From Bacteroidales bacterium (GTDB taxonomy: Bacteria; Bacteroidota; Bacteroidia; Bacteroidales; UBA932): a stretch of 7,069 nt of DNA. Below, in pieces: positions 1 to 6,661 of the stretch. The stretch lies in the NCBI GenBank assembly GCA_016293535.1, contig JAEDEB010000086.1:1-7069 (forward strand), in the 5' to 3' direction. Made by a program: the position numbers and the translations under genes. The notes below the pieces were generated by a model, which saw nothing but the letters and a program-made list of their open reading frames with translations, did not search any database and had not been told where the DNA came from. Numbering within the stretch: position 1 is the first letter of the stretch; every line of letters begins with the position of its first letter.

Positions 1-303
1 TTCCTCTGCAACGGCTCGAGACATACGAAATCGGTGATTATGGCGTATAGGGTTCTCCTGTCGCTGCTCGTCTTTGTGGGCTCGCTGCTTGCCCTCGACG
101 TGGTTTGGGCGCTGGTCGATTTCTTCATGGTCATAATGACCGTATGCAATCTCATAGCCATACTGCTGCTCGGCAAATACGCCCTGCGGCTGCTTGATGA
201 TTACAGGGCCCAGAGGAAGGCTGGTAAGGATCCCGTATACGACGGGAATACCTGCCCGGAGATTGCAGAGGTGACTGAGTGCTGGACGGAAACTACACTA
301 TAA
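1..303 (+). CDS. Alanine/glycine:cation symporter (AgcS/AlsT family), C-terminal fragment
   Basis: This is the last 100 codons of a gene whose start lies before the window; the frame is open from base 1 and ends in TAA at 301-303. The family comprises inner-membrane sodium- or proton-coupled carriers of alanine or glycine. The fragment shows a short loop, a hydrophobic helix (YRVLLSLLVFVGSLLALDVVW), the family-like 'W..vD' turn, a second helix containing 'NLIAILLLGKYA', and then a charged cytoplasmic tail (LLDDYRAQRKAGKDPVYD). This order and spacing match the C-terminal end of AgcS/AlsT proteins. The substrate cannot be judged because the core helices are missing. The next gene begins three bases after the stop, so they are probably co-transcribed. 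A GTG at 34 and an ATG at 40 are internal codons, not the start. Confidence 0.82.
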   Translation, partial: FLCNGSRHTKSVIMAYRVLLSLLVFVGSLLALDVVWALVDFFMVIMTVCNLIAILLLGKYALRLLDDYRAQRKAGKDPVYDGNTCPEIAEVTECWTETTL

Positions 304-306
304 ACT

Positions 307-1749
307 ATGATAACCAGACGTAATTTTCTCAGGACAGCAGGCGCTGCAACGGCCGCGTTTGCTGTAGGTAACACGCTGAATGCGTGCAAGAATGCGGTCA
401 ACGCGGGCAAGTCGGTGGCTGCAGCGGTTGTGACACCGGGAACAAAGGTGAATGTCGCCCTCGTGGGTGTTGGCCACAGGGGCAATGAAAATGCAAAGTG
501 CATAGAAGCGACAGGACTCGCGAATGTCGTTGCACTCTGCGACGTCAATATGGGCGCGCCGCATACCCTCGAGGTTATGGGCATGTACCCGGGCGCAAGG
601 CAGTTCAAGGATTTCAGGAAGATGTTCGACGAGATGGGCAAGTCCATAGAGGCTGTCTTCATCTCCACTCCTGACTTCTCCCATTTTCCTATTGCCATGA
701 GGGCCATCAAGGAAGGCATACACGTCTACTGCGAGAAACCTCTCTGCCGTACCTTCCACGAGAACGCCCTCCTTATCGAGGCTGCCAAACGCCATCCTGA
801 GGTGGTTACCCAGATGGGCAACCAGGGCCATTCCGGGGAGAACTATTTCCAGTGGAAGGCCTGGACCGAGGCCGGTATAATCAAGGATGTGACCCGCATC
901 GATGCCCATATGAACAATCCGAGGCGCTGGCATTCCTTCGATCCGGCAACAGGCCGTTTCCCGGAGGCGGATCAGATGCCTCAGACCATGGACTGGGATG
1001 TATGGCTGGCTCAGTGCATGCACCACGACTACTCCCTGCTCTTCGACGAGGGAAACTGGCGCTGCTGGTATGATTTCGGAATGGGCGCACTCGGCGACTG
1101 GGGAGCTCATATCTTCGACACGGCCCACGAGTTCCTCGACCTGGGACTTCCTACAGAGGTCGGAATGGTCAAGGCTGAAGGCCACAACGACTATTTCTTC
1201 CCTATGAGTTCGACCATACGCTTCCGCTTCCCGCGCAGGGGAAACAAGCCGGCCTGCGAACTCACCTGGTACGACGGAGTGGACAATTTCCCGGAACTCC
1301 CAGAAGGATACGGCGCGAGTGAACTTGCAGACATTCCTTCCGTTGACGGGAAGGCCTATGTTCCGCAGAAACTCAATCCGGGTAAAATCATCTACAGCAG
1401 GGATTACATCTTCAAGGGTTCCTCCCACGCTGCTCCTCTGCACATCATTCCGGAGGAGGTGGAGAAGCAGCTTCAGGATGAGCACAAGCTTCCTGAGGTG
1501 CCTGCAAGCCCTTCGAATCATTACGAGAACTTCCTGAAGTCCTGTATGGGACTCGAGAAGACGAGGTCGCCGTTCGAGAAGGCCGGAGTGCTTTGCCAGG
1601 TAATGAACCTCGGAGTGATTGCCCAGCGCCTGAACACCACCTTCAAGTTCGACCGTCTTTCAGGCGAAATCATAGACAATCCATTTGCAAATGCCCTCCT
1701 GACAGGCATCCCTCCGCGCAAGGGCTGGGAAGATTATTATGTACTCTAA
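307..1749 (+). CDS. Tat-exported lipoprotein Gfo/Idh/MocA-family NAD(P)-dependent oxidoreductase
   Basis: A 480-residue sugar dehydrogenase-like protein. The N-terminus carries a twin-arginine signal (TRRNFLRTAG, Arg4-Arg5), a hydrophobic stretch and a lipobox LNAC with Cys27. It is therefore predicted to be exported folded, with its cofactor, and anchored as a lipoprotein. The Rossmann part follows: a beta strand and GVGHRG (54-59) for dinucleotide binding, then the family's EKP motif (Glu143-Lys144-Pro145), whose Lys is usually catalytic or cofactor-contacting. The C-terminal substrate domain has the conserved block GDWGAHIFD (263-271). Exported members of this family in Bacteroidota often sit beside DUF1080 proteins, and such pairs are linked to oxidation of glycosides at C3. 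The gene directly downstream is a DUF1080 lipoprotein, which supports that role. The exact sugar is unknown. The family assignment is firm; the 3-keto role is inferred from context. Confidence 0.93.
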   Translation: MITRRNFLRTAGAATAAFAVGNTLNACKNAVNAGKSVAAAVVTPGTKVNVALVGVGHRGNENAKCIEATGLANVVALCDVNMGAPHTLEVMGMYPGARQFKDFRKMFDEMGKSIEAVFISTPDFSHFPIAMRAIKEGIHVYCEKPLCRTFHENALLIEAAKRHPEVVTQMGNQGHSGENYFQWKAWTEAGIIKDVTRIDAHMNNPRRWHSFDPATGRFPEADQMPQTMDWDVWLAQCMHHDYSLLFDEGNWRCWYDFGMGALGDWGAHIFDTAHEFLDLGLPTEVGMVKAEGHNDYFFPMSSTIRFRFPRRGNKPACELTWYDGVDNFPELPEGYGASELADIPSVDGKAYVPQKLNPGKIIYSRDYIFKGSSHAAPLHIIPEEVEKQLQDEHKLPEVPASPSNHYENFLKSCMGLEKTRSPFEKAGVLCQVMNLGVIAQRLNTTFKFDRLSGEIIDNPFANALLTGIPPRKGWEDYYVL

Positions 1750-1760
1750 TTTCTTATAGC

Positions 1761-2546
1761 ATGAAAGCATCAAAAGGAATTGCTGCCGCTCTCTGCGGTG
1801 TTGCATTGTGCTTTGGCTCCTGCAAGACGGAGCCTCATTTCGACCCCGATTCATTCATCCCTTGTGAGCTTCCCAACCAGCTTAGCGAAAAGCAGATGGA
1901 GCTCGGATGGGTACTTCTCTGGGAAGGCTCTGACACAGAGGCTTGGACGAGTGCAAAGGACATTGGCCTGACTTTCCCTCAATGGGGATGGTTCGTTGAG
2001 GACGGCCAGCTCTGCGTTGAGGAGAACGGAGGCCGGGAGTCTTCCAACGGCGGAGACATAATGACGTTCGAGATGTTCGAAAATTTCTGGCTCTCAGTCG
2101 ATTTCAAACTCACTCCAGGGGCAAACAGCGGAATCAAGTATTTCGTCAACCCTGAACTTTTCCCTTCCACCGGCTCTGCTATAGGATGTGAGTACCAGAT
2201 ACTTGACGACGAACTCCACCCGGATGCGAAGCTCGGCGTAAACGGCAACCGCACCCTCGCTTCCCTGTATGACCTCATTCCTGCGGACAAGGAGAATGTC
2301 GAGTACGAAAAGTACGGCTGGAATACGGCATGGATAGTGGTGCAGGACAATATGGTAAGCCACTGGCTCAACGGGACAAAGGTCCTCGAATATGACCGCT
2401 TCAGCCCTGAGTTCGATGAATACGTCAGGAACAGCAAGTTCCGCGACAGGGAGGGCTTCGGCAAGCTCGACTCGGGACACATACTTCTCCAGGACCACGG
2501 AAACGAGGTCCGTTACAGGAATATAATGTTAATGAAACTGGAATAA
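1761..2546 (+). CDS. DUF1080 / 3-keto-disaccharide hydrolase-domain lipoprotein
   Basis: A 261-residue lipoprotein. The start at 1761 was chosen because it gives a clean signal peptide (MKASKGIAAALCGVALCFGS) ending in a lipobox with Cys21; the frame is open further upstream to 1593, but that part overlaps the previous gene. The rest is one domain of the PF06439 type, a concanavalin-like beta-sandwich fold. Recognisable blocks are WFVEDGQL (77-84), the GGDI..FE..ENFWLSVDFKL strand region, ANSGIKYF (121-128), EYQILDD (144-150), WNTAW and a final HILLQDHGNEVRYRNIML segment. Members of this family act on 3-keto-glycosides, probably cleaving after a partner dehydrogenase has oxidised C3. The gene lies 11 bases after such a dehydrogenase and both products are predicted lipoproteins, so they should meet in the same compartment. 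The substrate is unknown. Confidence 0.92.
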   Translation: MKASKGIAAALCGVALCFGSCKTEPHFDPDSFIPCELPNQLSEKQMELGWVLLWEGSDTEAWTSAKDIGLTFPQWGWFVEDGQLCVEENGGRESSNGGDIMTFEMFENFWLSVDFKLTPGANSGIKYFVNPELFPSTGSAIGCEYQILDDELHPDAKLGVNGNRTLASLYDLIPADKENVEYEKYGWNTAWIVVQDNMVSHWLNGTKVLEYDRFSPEFDEYVRNSKFRDREGFGKLDSGHILLQDHGNEVRYRNIMLMKLE

Positions 2547-2550
2547 TCCT

Positions 2551-3906
2551 ATGGCAGACAAAGCAGTGTTTGACGCCCGCACCCTGGGCGCACCGAAGAT
2601 GGCCGTGCTCGGCCTCCAGCACCTTTTCGCAATGTTCGGTGCCACGGTACTGGTGCCGATGATTACCGGACTGTCGATGTCCGCGACCCTTCTTTTCGCG
2701 GGACTCGGCACCATTATCTTCCACCTTCTCACCAAGATGAAGGTTCCTGCCTTCCTCGGTTCCTCCTTTGCCTTCATAGGCGGTTATGCAGGTGTAGTAC
2801 AGATTGCCGGTGAGGCTCCATACGGTCTCACTATGGCCCAGGCCCTTCCTTATGCCTGCATTGGCGTGTTCTGCGCAGGTCTGATGTATTTCGTGCTTGC
2901 AGCCCTCTTCGCAGTTTTCGGCACCCGCAGGGTGATGCGCTTCTTCCCTCCTATAGTGACGGGACCTGTCATCATTGCCATCGGTCTCACCCTTTCGGGT
3001 TCAGCCATCAACAGCTGTATGGACAACTGGTGGATAGCTCTCGCTGCCATACTCATCATCATAGTCTGCAACATCTGGGGCAAGGGAATGATAAAGATCA
3101 TCCCCATACTCCTCGGTGTCATCGGCTCGTACATACTTGCCTGCTGCCTCGGCAAGGTGGATTTCACCCCTGTAAGGGAAGCGGCCTGGATAGGACTTCC
3201 TTTCCGTATGCAGAATACAGCAATAGCCGTTTTCAAGTCTCCGGACTGGAGTCTCATAATCACTGCCATAATCACGATTCTGCCTATCTCGCTTGCCACA
3301 ATGGTTGAGCATATAGGCGACATGTGCGCCATTTCCTCCACTACGGGACGCGATTATCTCAGCGACCCCGGTCTTCACCGCACACTGATGGGAGACGGTC
3401 TGGCAACAGCCCTTGCCTCCGCTTTCGGAGCTCCGGCCAATACAACCTATGGCGAGAATACAGGCGTGCTCAACATCACGCAGGTTTTCGATCCCCGGGT
3501 AATACGCATTGCAGCATTCCTTGCGATACTTCTTTCCTTCTGTCCTAAGTTTGCTGCGGCGGTCAGCACCATGCCTGTTGCCACCGTGGGCGGAGTGTCG
3601 CTGGTATTGTATGGAATGATTTCGGCTGTGGGAGTCCGCAACGTGGTCGAGAACAGGGTGGATTTCACCAAGTCACGCAATGTCATCATAGCAGCCCTCA
3701 TACTCGTTCTCGCGATAGGCATTGCCTATGGGCCAGGCACCGTCGGAATCGGTTCCGTTAAGTTTTCCGGCCTCGCCGTGGCTGCCATTGTAGGAATTAT
3801 CCTGAACGCAATACTGCCCGGGAAGGATTATGAGTTCGGGAAGGATGCCAAAGGCGACAGCGCTGTCAATTTCGAGATTGGACAGGACCGGGGTGTGAAA
3901 CTTTGA
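2551..3906 (+). CDS. uraA: Uracil permease-like NCS2 nucleobase transporter (UraA type)
   Basis: A 451-residue polytopic membrane protein, a usual length for this family. It starts LGLQHLFAMFGATVLVPMITGLS, the typical first helix of NCS2 transporters, followed by KVPAFLGSSFAFIGG. The two acidic residues that bind uracil in E. coli UraA (Glu241 and Glu290) appear to be present as Glu253 (in VEHIGDM) and Glu302 (in YGENTGVLNIT), both shifted by the same 12 positions; His254 follows the first. The GEN motif, instead of the QNxG of xanthine/urate carriers, favours uracil or a related pyrimidine as substrate with proton symport. It starts four bases after the DUF1080 gene, so it is very likely in the same transcript. 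Pyrimidine preference is an inference from motifs. The charged tail after about residue 430 is probably cytoplasmic. Confidence 0.9.
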   Translation: MADKAVFDARTLGAPKMAVLGLQHLFAMFGATVLVPMITGLSMSATLLFAGLGTIIFHLLTKMKVPAFLGSSFAFIGGYAGVVQIAGEAPYGLTMAQALPYACIGVFCAGLMYFVLAALFAVFGTRRVMRFFPPIVTGPVIIAIGLTLSGSAINSCMDNWWIALAAILIIIVCNIWGKGMIKIIPILLGVIGSYILACCLGKVDFTPVREAAWIGLPFRMQNTAIAVFKSPDWSLIITAIITILPISLATMVEHIGDMCAISSTTGRDYLSDPGLHRTLMGDGLATALASAFGAPANTTYGENTGVLNITQVFDPRVIRIAAFLAILLSFCPKFAAAVSTMPVATVGGVSLVLYGMISAVGVRNVVENRVDFTKSRNVIIAALILVLAIGIAYGPGTVGIGSVKFSGLAVAAIVGIILNAILPGKDYEFGKDAKGDSAVNFEIGQDRGVKL

Positions 3907-3924
3907 AAATTTCTGCTACATTTG
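3894..3924 (+). promoter_or_regulatory. Candidate Bacteroidota-type promoter for the tetR-lipid operon
   Basis: TACATTTG at 3917-3924 is a full match to the Bacteroidota -7 consensus TAnnTTTG. TGTG at 3894-3897 matches three of four bases of the -33 box (TTTG) with a 19-base spacer, the expected distance. It overlaps the end of the uracil permease gene and lies about 50 bases before the regulator start. No transcript data; consensus match only. Confidence 0.5.
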
Positions 3925-3941
3925 TCCCATAAGTGTTGTGC

Positions 3942-3956
3942 TATCAGGTAGTGATA
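3942..3956. promoter_or_regulatory. Candidate operator dyad upstream of the TetR-family gene
   Basis: TATCA (3942-3946) and TGATA (3952-3956) are perfect inverted arms around a 5-base centre (GGTAG). The site lies between the predicted promoter and the regulator start codon, where a TetR-type repressor could block its own operon. The arms resemble those of the classical tetO half-sites, but they are short and do not extend further, so chance is a real alternative. Confidence 0.33.
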
Positions 3957-3972
3957 CATCATTTAAGGGAAA

Positions 3973-4518
3973 ATGTACCATATCAAGGATGATATCAGAA
4001 TGAAGAGGTCGGCAGACAAGATTCTGTCGGCCCTTCTTTCTTGTATGAAGACAAAAAATTTTGCATCTGTGACCTTCAGCGACCTTCAGCGCGCAAGCGG
4101 TGTGGGAAGGTCCACTGTCTACCGTCTCTTCGATTCCACTGTCGACATACTCAGCTATGGCTGTGATCTTTTCGCGGAGAACCTGAACAGGAAGTTCAAG
4201 GCAGTTCTGAGCAAGTCTCCCACGCCAAGGGAATTCGTCCTCTTCATTTTCGGGGAATGGATGAACGAATCCGAACTTCTCTACAGTGTCATTGCCAGCA
4301 GGAGGGGAGACGTGCTCGAGAGGGCTCTTGTCAAGCACAGGATGGAATTCAGGGCAATAGGACACTTCGATATCGACGAGGTTCAGCAGCAGTATGTAAA
4401 GGAGGGCCTTGCCGCTCTTATGGCGGCGATTCTCAAGGTGTGGATAAGAAACGGAAAGAAGGAAACCCCTGAGCAGCTCGTCAATCTTTTTGAGATGTTT
4501 TCCAAAAATCTTGAATAA
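3973..4518 (+). CDS. TetR/AcrR-family transcriptional regulator
   Basis: A 181-residue protein with the standard TetR layout: an N-terminal three-helix DNA-binding domain (about 10-55) and a helical ligand/dimer domain after it. The helix-turn-helix reads VTFSDLQRASGVGRSTVYRLF (33-53), with the family's hallmark 'R-S-T-V-Y-R-L/H-F' recognition helix. The C-terminal half is divergent, as is usual, and gives no hint of the ligand. The start at 3973 is preferred because KDDIRMKRSADKIL resembles the 'DPR..RT...' lead-in of many TetR proteins; a second ATG at 4000 is possible. The next gene begins one base after its stop, so it is the first gene of the lipid operon and probably regulates it. An exact 10-base tandem repeat (4071-4090) falls in the helix-turn-helix codons. 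Confidence 0.88.
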   Translation: MYHIKDDIRMKRSADKILSALLSCMKTKNFASVTFSDLQRASGVGRSTVYRLFDSTVDILSYGCDLFAENLNRKFKAVLSKSPTPREFVLFIFGEWMNESELLYSVIASRRGDVLERALVKHRMEFRAIGHFDIDEVQQQYVKEGLAALMAAILKVWIRNGKKETPEQLVNLFEMFSKNLE

Positions 4519-4519
4519 T

Positions 4520-5335
4520 ATGCCGTTACTGACTATCGAAGATATGGAGCATGCATGTTCTCTGTTCAAGGGAAGTGCAGGCAATGCTTTCGGACATTTT
4601 CTGATGAAACTGCTTTCCGTCGACAAGCTCAATGACCTCTATGACAGGAATGCTGCCAGTCTCGGTCCTGATTTCGCACGGGCCGTCCTCGAGGACATAG
4701 GCGTCAGATACGAAGTACTTAACCGGGAGGTTCTCTCCAGACTTCCGGCGGGACCTTTCATCACGGTCAGCAATCACCCTTACGGGAGCCTGGACGGTCT
4801 GATGCTCGTTGACCTGTTCGGGAGCATACGCCGGGATTTCAAGGTTATCGTCAACAGTATACTGGCCCGCATAAAAGCCCTCGACGAAAACCTCATCTGC
4901 GTAACCCCTACCGGAACCGAAAGGACAGCGCCTACAGCTGACAGTGTAAGGGGCATAAAAAATGCAGTAAAACACATCCGCTCCGGACATCCTTTGGGGA
5001 TATTTCCCTCAGGCGCCGTTTCCGACCTCAGTCTCAGGGACCGCCGTATCAGGGACAGGGAATGGCAGGAGCCGGTGATACGGATGATAAAGATTTTGAA
5101 TGTGCCGGTTGTGCCTGTCCATTTCCTTGACCGCAACTCGAACTTCTATTATTCCCTCGGGCTGATAGACTGGAGAGTAAGGCTCGCAAGGCTTCCGGCG
5201 GAGGTTTTCAACAAGAGGGGAAAACAGACCAGGATTGCCCTTGGAGAAATCATAATGCCGGAGCGCCTGTCTTCCTTTGAAGACCTGGGAGAGTTAAGAA
5301 GCTTTTTGAGAAATATGGTTTACAATCAGTATTGA
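4520..5335 (+). CDS. Lysophospholipid acyltransferase-family protein (PlsC-like)
   Basis: A 271-residue acyltransferase of the glycerolipid type, probably membrane-associated on the cytoplasmic side and acylating a lysophospholipid or related acceptor. The catalytic block is NHPYGSLDG (85-93). His86 and Asp92 have five residues between them, as in the 'NHPxGxxDG' subgroup, instead of the four of classical HX4D enzymes. TPTGTERTAPT (129-139) and FPSGAVSDLS (162-171) follow as the second and third acceptor/phosphate-binding motifs. There is no obvious transmembrane helix. The frame is open back to 4490, but the ATG at 4520, one base after the tetR stop, gives the natural start. The next gene, a CDP-alcohol phosphatidyltransferase, follows after one base, which points to a phospholipid pathway. 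The acyl donor and acceptor are not known. Confidence 0.9.
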   Translation: MPLLTIEDMEHACSLFKGSAGNAFGHFLMKLLSVDKLNDLYDRNAASLGPDFARAVLEDIGVRYEVLNREVLSRLPAGPFITVSNHPYGSLDGLMLVDLFGSIRRDFKVIVNSILARIKALDENLICVTPTGTERTAPTADSVRGIKNAVKHIRSGHPLGIFPSGAVSDLSLRDRRIRDREWQEPVIRMIKILNVPVVPVHFLDRNSNFYYSLGLIDWRVRLARLPAEVFNKRGKQTRIALGEIIMPERLSSFEDLGELRSFLRNMVYNQY

Positions 5336-5336
5336 T

Positions 5337-6053
5337 ATGGAAAAGAATGGAAAGCAGGCCGTGAGGATTCAGACTTCTGTCCTCAACGCGCTTGAAAAGA
5401 AAGTGCTTGTATATCTTGCGGAGCGTCAGCCCAAATGGATGACCTCCGATCTGATGACCCTTATCGGTTCCTTTGGTGCTCTTGTCATCGCTGTCGGATA
5501 CATTCTCTCAGCATGGAACATCAATTTCCTGTGGCTCAGCTCTCTTGGCTTTGTAATCAACTGGTATGGAGACTCCCTGGACGGAACTCTCGCCCGCGTG
5601 CGCAAGACTCAGAGGCCTGTTTACGGCTATTATCTTGACCATACGGTCGACACCATCAACGAGATGCTCATCTTCGTCGGGGTCGGACTTTCCGGACTCA
5701 TGCATCTGGAAATCGCGCTCTTCGCCCTGATAATCTATCTGCTGATGACCATCAACGTCAGCATAAATGCCCATCTCAAGAGCGAGTTCAAGCTTACCTA
5801 TGCCAAGCTCGGACCTACAGAGTTCAGGATCATAATGATAGTCATCAATGCCCTGTTCGCCCTTATCCGGCCGCTGAGGGAATTCTCACATTCATTTACC
5901 GTTTTCGGACACGAGTTCGTGTTCGGGGCTCTGGATTACATAGGTTTGGCAATCGTTGCCCTTCTTGCGGCGCTCCATCTGTCTACGGTTCTCAGCGATA
6001 TCAGGGGTTATGCTGAAATCGACCCCATGCCGAAGCGGGAGGACGAAGAGTAA
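5337..6053 (+). CDS. CDP-alcohol phosphatidyltransferase family protein
   Basis: A 238-residue integral membrane enzyme that should transfer a phosphatidyl group from a CDP-linked lipid (usually CDP-diacylglycerol) to an alcohol head group. The complete family signature is visible: D79-x2-D82-G83-x2-A86-R87-x9-G97-x3-D101-x3-D105, holding all metal-binding aspartates. Hydrophobic segments lie at about 40-75, 110-145, 160-180 and 198-220, giving roughly six helices. The N-terminal AERQPKWMTSDLMTLIG is like the 'P..iTpn.lT' entry of the family. Which alcohol is used (inositol phosphate, serine, glycerol phosphate or another) cannot be read from the motif. Gut Bacteroidota include members making inositol phospholipids, but no inositol-phosphate synthase is in this window. 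The gene is one base downstream of the acyltransferase and 25 bases before gtrA-like. Confidence 0.9.
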   Translation: MEKNGKQAVRIQTSVLNALEKKVLVYLAERQPKWMTSDLMTLIGSFGALVIAVGYILSAWNINFLWLSSLGFVINWYGDSLDGTLARVRKTQRPVYGYYLDHTVDTINEMLIFVGVGLSGLMHLEIALFALIIYLLMTINVSINAHLKSEFKLTYAKLGPTEFRIIMIVINALFALIRPLREFSHSFTVFGHEFVFGALDYIGLAIVALLAALHLSTVLSDIRGYAEIDPMPKREDEE

Positions 6054-6078
6054 CGGTAACTGTTTTCTGTAAATCAGG

Positions 6079-6519
6079 ATGGAACTGAGGAAACTGCTGA
6101 TGAGGTATGTCAGGTTTGTGGGTACCAGTATTGTGGGAACGCTGGTTGACACTCTCGTACTGTGGCTGCTTTCAGACTATGTATTTACAAAAGGATACTG
6201 GGGAGAGTATGTGGTCTCCCCAGTAATTTCCTTTCAGTGCGCGCTTGCAGTAAACTTCCTGATTTCCTATTTCTATGTTTGGAAGGACAGGTCGCATGGG
6301 TCTCCCGGATCCGTCTGCAGGCGAATGCTGATTCTTTATCTTGAATACAATCTTTCCTGCTCGCTCATCTTCCTTGTCAGGATGGGCATCCTGACTCTCA
6401 TAGGAAAGTTTACCGGCTGGGACGTTGTGATTTGCAATCTTCTCGCAGTCTGCGTCTCCGGCATCGTCAACTTCACTATAAGCAATCTCTTCATTTTCAA
6501 GAGAAAGAGCGTCGGTTGA
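6079..6519 (+). CDS. GtrA-family small membrane protein
   Basis: A 146-residue protein of the GtrA family (PF04138). It has four predicted transmembrane helices at roughly 12-32, 44-68, 83-108 and 113-138. Family features include the opening RYVRFVGTSIVGTLVDTLVLWLL, the middle AVNFLISYFYVWKDR (about 57-71) and the closing VNFTISNLFIFKRK. GtrA-like proteins are thought to move lipid-linked sugars such as polyprenyl-phosphate-glucose across the inner membrane, or to assist glycosyltransferases; few have been tested. Here no glycosyltransferase is adjacent. The gene ends a lipid-type operon, so a part in handling a lipid or lipid-linked precursor is plausible but unproven. It ends opposite the minus-strand yccF gene, 128 bases away. 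Confidence 0.9.
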   Translation: MELRKLLMRYVRFVGTSIVGTLVDTLVLWLLSDYVFTKGYWGEYVVSPVISFQCALAVNFLISYFYVWKDRSHGSPGSVCRRMLILYLEYNLSCSLIFLVRMGILTLIGKFTGWDVVICNLLAVCVSGIVNFTISNLFIFKRKSVG

Positions 6520-6661
6520 CCGCCCGCGTCAGGCGGCGCTGTAACGCTACAGAGCCGCTGACATCTCAGACGCTGTCCGCAGAGCGGACCCAGTACGGGT
6601 ATATGCGTCTTCGATGTCAGCGGCCCTGTCAGCTATTACCATATACCTCAGGCGCGGGTGG
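6520..6661 (+). other. Highly structured convergent intergenic element, possible structured RNA
   Basis: The 128 bases between two convergent stops are packed with complementary segments. A perfect 12-bp inverted repeat (6554-6565 with 6613-6624) encloses a 6-bp stem (6568-6573/6605-6610) and a 6-bp hairpin with a 3-base loop (6575-6580/6584-6589). A 5-bp hairpin precedes it (6539-6543/6548-6552). GGTATATG (6598-6605) is complementary to CATATACC (6640-6647), which would make a pseudoknot. Bases 6520-6530 can pair with 6651-6661 over 11 positions including two G-U pairs, closing the whole unit; alternatively 6520-6524 makes a local hairpin with 6532-6536. The G-U pairs favour the + strand as the RNA. 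There is no T-run as in an intrinsic terminator, and no known RNA class is recognised. Confidence 0.4.

Noticed and set aside
298..1521. A 407-codon open frame on the minus strand opposite the oxidoreductase gene
   Set aside because: The + strand gene has clear signal, motifs and family match; the antisense translation is rich in Arg, His and Val and shows no recognisable domain. It is a side effect of codon use.
1593..1760. Upstream extension of the DUF1080 reading frame
   Set aside because: It overlaps the end of the oxidoreductase gene and would bury the lipoprotein signal peptide; the ATG at 1761 is the sensible start.
3916..4632. A 238-codon minus-strand open frame opposite the TetR gene
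   Set aside because: The + strand has a clear helix-turn-helix protein; the antisense product resembles no family.
6554..6624. Simple bidirectional intrinsic terminator for the two convergent genes
   Set aside because: The stem is strong, but no T-run follows on either strand and the loop is large and internally structured. A termination role is still possible, so the region is reported as a structured element instead.
6511..6640. Integron attC-like recombination site
   Set aside because: No proper paired RYYYAAC/GTTRRRY core sites were found; the partial GTTGAC near 6515 overlaps the gtrA stop codon.
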